NCBI GenBank assembly: GCA_046724665.1
Contig: JBKOWZ010000291.1
Coordinates: 1 to 8,947, forward strand
Origin: Actinocrinis sp046724665
GTDB lineage: Bacteria; Actinomycetota; Actinomycetes; Streptomycetales; Catenulisporaceae
Length of the DNA: 8,947 nucleotides
Direction: 5' to 3'
Positions 5,935-8,947 of the stretch are shown one piece after another; positions within the stretch are counted from its first letter, which is position 1; the number at the start of each line of letters is the position of its first letter. A program made the position numbers and the translations under genes. Below the pieces are notes generated by a model. The model saw only the letters and a program-made list of their open reading frames with translations, made no database searches and had not been told where the DNA came from.

Positions 5935-7140
5935 TCAGTCGGCCGAGAACTGGAACACGGTCGTCTGCTCGTACTCCTCGCCCGGGCGCAGGACGGTGGA
6001 CGGGAAGTTGGCGTGGTTCGGCGAGTCGGGGTAGTGCTGCGTCTCCAGCGCGAAGCCGTAGCTCTGCCGGTAGGCGGTGTCGCCGGTGCCGACGAGGGCG
6101 CCGGTCAGGAAGTTGCCGCTGTAGAACTGGATGGCCGGCTGCGTCGTCCAGACCGTCATGCTCCGGCCGCTGTGCTCGTCCACGGCGCGCGCCGCGAGCG
6201 CGAGTTCCCCGCCGTGACCGTCGCCCTGCCCGTTCAGCGCCCAGTTCTGGTCGTATCCCTGGCCGATCAGCAACTGCGGGTCGTCCTGCGCGATCCGCGC
6301 GCCGATCGCGGTCGGCTGGGTGAAGTCGAGCGGGGTGCCTGCCACGGGCAGGACCGCGCCGGTCGGGATCTGCGTGCTGTCCACCGGCGTGTAGTGGTTC
6401 GCGTTCAGGTACAGCTGGTGGCCGTAGACGTTCCCCGCGGACTCTCCGGCCAGGTTCCAGTAGGTGTGGTTGGTCAGGTTGACCACGGTCGGCTTGTCCG
6501 TGGTCGCGTAGAACGCCAGGGTCAGGCTCCCGGCGTTGTCCAGGGTGTACGTCGCGTCCGTGGTCAGCGTGCCGGGGAAGCCCATCTCGCCGTCGGGGCT
6601 GACGTACCGCAGCCGCAGGCTGACCGAATCGGCGCCGGTCTCGACCGACGGCGTCCAGAGCTTCTTGTCGAAGCCGTCCGTTCCGCCATGCAGCGCGTTG
6701 CCGTTGTTGTTGAGCGGGACGTGGTACTCGACCCCGTCCAGCGTGAAGGTCCCCTTCGCGATCCGGTTGGCGTAGCGGCCGACCAGCGCGCCGAAGTAGA
6801 CGCCGCCGCCCGCGTGCGGGCTGTTGTGCGCGACGTAGTCGGCGAGGGTCGGGAAGCCGAGCACGATATCGACCGAATGGCCGCGTCCGTCCGGGAGGTG
6901 CACCGACTGCACGATCCCGCCGTAGGTCAAGATCCGCACCGTCAGTCCGGCGGCGTTCGCCAGGGTGTAGCGGAACACCGGCGCGCCGTCCACATGGCCG
7001 AACAGCTCGTCCGTGATCGTGGGCCGGCCGTTGTGCGAGGCGGTACCTGCTTTGACCTGGGCCGTACCGGCACCGGTGACGGCCGTCGTCGCGGCGGCCG
7101 CGGCCGCGCTGAGGGTCTGGCTGCTGGAGACGGAGCTCAT
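5935..7140 (-). CDS. galM: Aldose 1-epimerase (galactose mutarotase family)
   Basis: The enzyme interconverts alpha and beta anomers of free aldoses such as galactose or glucose. The 401-residue protein carries the family's landmarks: GRYANRI (121-127), NALHGG (148-153), NHTYWNL (224-230, catalytic acid His225), QFYSGNF (338-344) and ALETQHYPDSPNH (364-376, catalytic base Glu366). The N-terminal 40 residues are Ala/Ser/Thr-rich and lack the basic start and charged-hydrophobic-polar pattern of a signal peptide. The protein is therefore probably cytoplasmic with a disordered extension; a decayed signal peptide cannot be excluded. ATG 7140 is supported by AGAGGA (7155-7150) nine bases upstream. 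It lies 25 bases after the sugar ABC ATPase stop, so its substrate is probably the imported sugar. The symbol denotes the family; which sugar it acts on is unknown. Confidence 0.9.
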   Translation of the reverse strand: MSSVSSSQTLSAAAAAATTAVTGAGTAQVKAGTASHNGRPTITDELFGHVDGAPVFRYTLANAAGLTVRILTYGGIVQSVHLPDGRGHSVDIVLGFPTLADYVAHNSPHAGGGVYFGALVGRYANRIAKGTFTLDGVEYHVPLNNNGNALHGGTDGFDKKLWTPSVETGADSVSLRLRYVSPDGEMGFPGTLTTDATYTLDNAGSLTLAFYATTDKPTVVNLTNHTYWNLAGESAGNVYGHQLYLNANHYTPVDSTQIPTGAVLPVAGTPLDFTQPTAIGARIAQDDPQLLIGQGYDQNWALNGQGDGHGGELALAARAVDEHSGRSMTVWTTQPAIQFYSGNFLTGALVGTGDTAYRQSYGFALETQHYPDSPNHANFPSTVLRPGEEYEQTTVFQFSAD

Positions 7141-7169
7141 CGTTCGAAGTCCTCTGCTGGGCTGGTCAT
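7137..7169 (-). CDS. Possible 10-residue coupling mini-ORF between the ABC ATPase and epimerase genes
   Basis: ATG at 7169 overlaps the ATPase stop as ATGA. The frame encodes MTSPAEDFER and ends at TGA 7139-7137, which overlaps the epimerase start (7140) again as ATGA. The ribosome site of the epimerase lies inside it. Both junctions copy the ATGA pattern of the neighbouring genes, so it could carry ribosomes across the gap. No ribosome site of its own is clear, and a chance origin is quite possible. Confidence 0.25.
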   Translation of the reverse strand: MTSPAEDFER

Positions 7170-7942
7170 GCTTCGATGCGGTACTCAGCGTGCACCAGTT
7201 CCAGCAACTCGGCCACCGAGGTGTCGGCCGAGCGCCGGTCGAAGGTGATCTCGCCGTGCTGCAACAGGTTGACCCGGTCGCACACGTCCACGATCTGGCT
7301 GTAATTGTGCGCGATCAGGATGATCGCCAGGTCGCCGCGCTCCTTGAGCCGGCGCAGCAGCCGCAGGATCTGGGTGCCCTCGCGGGCGCCCATCGCGGCC
7401 AGCGGCTCGTCGAGCAGCAGCAGCCGCGCGTCGGAGTGCACCGAGCGGGCCACCGCGATCGCCTGCCGCTGACCGCCGGACAGCTGCCCGACCTCGGCGG
7501 TCACCGAGGGGATCTCGATGCCGACCGAGTCCAGCGCCTCGCGGGCCAGCCGGCGCATCTCCCGCCGCCGCAGCAGCGGCAGCGGCCGGTACGTCAGCTC
7601 CTTGTTGAGGTGCAGGTTCAGGTAGACCGGCAGGCCGTCTACCAGCGCGAGGTCCTGGTAGACCGTCTCGACGCCGAGGGAGCGGGCGTGCGCGACCGAG
7701 CGCAGCCGCACCTCCTGGCCCTCGATCAGGATCCGGCCGGAGTCCGGGCGGTGGAAGCCGGAGAGGATCTTGATCAGGGTGGACTTGCCCGCGCCGTTGT
7801 CGCCGATCAGGCCGAGCACCTCGCCGCGGCGCACGTACAGGTTGATGTCGCGCAGCGCGGTCACCGGGCCGAAGCGCTTGGCGACGTGCTCGACCCGGAC
7901 GACCTCGGTCCCCGCGTCGGTCCCACTGCCCGTCACCGTCAT
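7166..7942 (-). CDS. Sugar ABC transporter ATP-binding protein (CUT2, single NBD)
   Basis: This is the ATPase that drives a ribose/fructose/xylose-type sugar importer, acting on the cytoplasmic side of the membrane. All nucleotide-binding elements are intact in 258 residues: Walker A GDNGAGKST (47-55), Q-loop Gln96 (VYQD), signature LSGGQ (154-158), Walker B LLLLDEP (174-180) and switch His212. The D-loop reads LAAMG, close to the AALG of CUT2 ATPases rather than the common SALD. Most CUT2 ATPases (RbsA, XylG) have two fused domains of about 500 residues; this has one, as in FrcA, so it should act as a homodimer. The start is ATG 7942, in a four-base ATGA overlap with the permease stop, with GAAGG seven bases upstream. 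The frame stays open much further upstream, but that part is out of frame inside the permease. The sugar is not determined. Confidence 0.92.
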   Translation of the reverse strand: MTVTGSGTDAGTEVVRVEHVAKRFGPVTALRDINLYVRRGEVLGLIGDNGAGKSTLIKILSGFHRPDSGRILIEGQEVRLRSVAHARSLGVETVYQDLALVDGLPVYLNLHLNKELTYRPLPLLRRREMRRLAREALDSVGIEIPSVTAEVGQLSGGQRQAIAVARSVHSDARLLLLDEPLAAMGAREGTQILRLLRRLKERGDLAIILIAHNYSQIVDVCDRVNLLQHGEITFDRRSADTSVAELLELVHAEYRIEA

Positions 7943-8947
7943 CGCAACGCCTTCTTCCGCAGAGACGCCAGGTACACGTTCAGCAGCATCGCCACGACCA
8001 CCGCGATGCCGATCACGACGTCGAACGCGTACGCGTTGACGCCGATCAGGTTGAATCCGTCGTTGATGACGCCGAGCAGCAGCGCGCCGAACATCGCGCC
8101 GACCACGGTGCCGGAGCCGCCGAGCAGCGCCGTGCCGCCGATGACCGCCGAGGCCACCGCCATGAACATGGTGGTGTTGCCGCCGCTGGTGGGGTCGAAG
8201 GAGCCGACCCGCACCTGGTCGAGGATGCCGGTGAAGCCGGCCAGCAGGCTGGTGACCACGAAGGTGGCCACCTTCACCCGGCCGACCTTGATGCCGGACT
8301 CCGCGGCGCTGAGCGGATTGCCGCCGGCGGCCTGGGCGTAGACGCCGTACCGGGTCGCCGACAGCGCGGTCTGGAGGATCAGCACGATGGCCAGCGCCCA
8401 GACCAGTTCCGACCAGCGCCAGCCGCCGATCAGCTGCTGGAGCCCGCCGCCGATCGGCGGCTTGACCGGCTCGCCGCGGGACTGGATGTAGGCCATGCCC
8501 TCGAGGAAGAAGCCCATGCCGAGGGTGGTGATGAAGGAGGACAGGTTGAACAGCACCCTGATCAGGCCGTTGACGACCCCGACCCCGGCCGCGACGGCGA
8601 GCGCGCCGACCAGCGCGACCGGCACGGTGGCGCCCTCGTCGTAGAAGGAGGTGAGGACGAAGGGCGTGAAGGTGTACACGAAGCCCGCGGACAGGTCGAT
8701 CTCGCCGCAGATCAGCAGCAGCGCCTCGGCCCCGCCGATGATCGCCCACGGCGCGAAGTACTGCATGATGATGTGGTAGTTGTTCGTGGTGTTGAACCCA
8801 TGGCTGCCGGCCACGCTGAAGTAGGCCACGGCGGCGATGGTCACCAGCACGATGCTCAGTTCCCTGCGGCGCACCAGGACGCCGAGCACCGTGCCGCCGA
8901 GGCCGCGCGCGGGCGGCGCCTGCCGCGGGGCTGACGCGCCGGCGGGC
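7939..8947 (-). CDS. Sugar ABC transporter permease (CUT2, RbsC/FrcB-like), N-terminus cut
   Basis: This is the membrane subunit of the same importer. It has the CUT2 permease pattern of about eight to ten hydrophobic helices. Recognisable stretches are LLLICGEIDLSAGFVYTF (the family's DLSxG motif), FITTLGMGFFLEGMAYI, AAGGNPLSAAESGI followed by the loop that contacts the ATPase, and GGTALLGGSGTVVGAMFGALL. A GTG at 8889 would give 316 residues, but no ribosome site precedes it. The frame stays open to the right edge through a Pro/Ala/Arg-rich stretch (PAGASAPRQAPPARG), which fits a cytoplasmic N-terminal tail. I therefore treat the gene as partial, with the start beyond the window. Its stop overlaps the ATPase ATG by four bases. 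A binding-protein gene would be expected nearby, outside the window. Confidence 0.9.
   Translation of the reverse strand, partial: PAGASAPRQAPPARGLGGTVLGVLVRRRELSIVLVTIAAVAYFSVAGSHGFNTTNNYHIIMQYFAPWAIIGGAEALLLICGEIDLSAGFVYTFTPFVLTSFYDEGATVPVALVGALAVAAGVGVVNGLIRVLFNLSSFITTLGMGFFLEGMAYIQSRGEPVKPPIGGGLQQLIGGWRWSELVWALAIVLILQTALSATRYGVYAQAAGGNPLSAAESGIKVGRVKVATFVVTSLLAGFTGILDQVRVGSFDPTSGGNTTMFMAVASAVIGGTALLGGSGTVVGAMFGALLLGVINDGFNLIGVNAYAFDVVIGIAVVVAMLLNVYLASLRKKALR

Noticed and set aside
4872..6323. Long plus-strand ORF (483 codons) opposite paaA and the epimerase gene
   Set aside because: It is antisense to two confident genes, its product is Arg/Val/Ala-rich without any recognisable motif, and it spans an intergenic control region. 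Long shadow frames are usual at this GC content.
7013..8341. Plus-strand ORF (442 codons) opposite the ABC ATPase and permease
   Set aside because: It is a mirror frame of strongly conserved minus-strand genes, with biased composition and no domain.
7943..8749. Upstream extension of the ATPase frame giving a 527-residue fusion
   Set aside because: The extra part is an Arg/Gly-rich out-of-frame reading of the permease gene. The ATGA junction at 7939-7942 marks the true start.
1..8947. RNA genes, CRISPR array, transposon or phage genes, toxin-antitoxin or defence system
   Set aside because: No tRNA- or rRNA-like stretch, no regularly spaced repeats, and no transposase, integrase or defence-type protein was seen on either strand. 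Nearly all sequence is accounted for by catabolic and transport genes.

Overview
The window is very GC-rich, with G/C in almost every third codon position, GTG as well as ATG starts, and tightly overlapping genes. Together with actinobacterial-looking protein sequences, this points to a high-GC actinobacterium (Streptomyces/Catenulispora-like). The genus cannot be fixed from this sequence alone. It carries eight confident protein genes, two of them cut by the window edges, and no rRNA, tRNA, CRISPR array, transposase or integrase.

Layout. (1) 1-1910, plus strand: the C-terminal part of a large secreted right-handed beta-helix carbohydrase, best matched to the GH87 alpha-1,3-glucanase/mycodextranase type. 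It ends in a short proline-rich tail and a 13-bp direct repeat. (2) 1954-5813, minus strand: a complete paaABCDE cluster (transcribed A to E, right to left) encoding the multicomponent phenylacetyl-CoA 1,2-epoxidase. PaaA is the di-iron catalytic subunit, PaaC its structural partner, PaaB a small bridging subunit, PaaD an Fe-S maturation factor and PaaE the FAD/2Fe-2S reductase. Three of the four junctions overlap by 1-4 bases; only paaB-paaC has a gap (29 bases), and it contains a perfect 16-bp palindrome. (3) 5814-5934: a 121-bp spacer with a GC-rich stem-loop, a weak promoter-like pair and three CCGAnCG heptamers next to the paaA start, which look like an operator. (4) 5935-8947, minus strand: a CUT2-type sugar ABC importer permease (N-terminus cut by the right edge), its single-domain ATPase, and an aldose 1-epimerase. 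A possible 10-codon mini-ORF shares ATGA overlaps with both the ATPase and the epimerase.

How the genes work together. The right-hand group imports a monosaccharide and interconverts its anomers. The substrate cannot be read from the sequence, and the binding protein is not in the window. The paa group attacks the aromatic ring of phenylacetyl-CoA; the ligase, isomerase, hydrolase and beta-oxidation genes of the pathway (paaK, G, Z, H, J, F) are not here. The GH87-like enzyme converges on paaE and is probably regulated separately.

None of the proteins looks like a new system. The observations that deserve a second look are at gene junctions and control sites: the paaB/paaC palindrome, the CCGAnCG cluster at paaA, the ATGA-linked mini-ORF before the epimerase gene, and the repeat at the end of the GH87-like gene.
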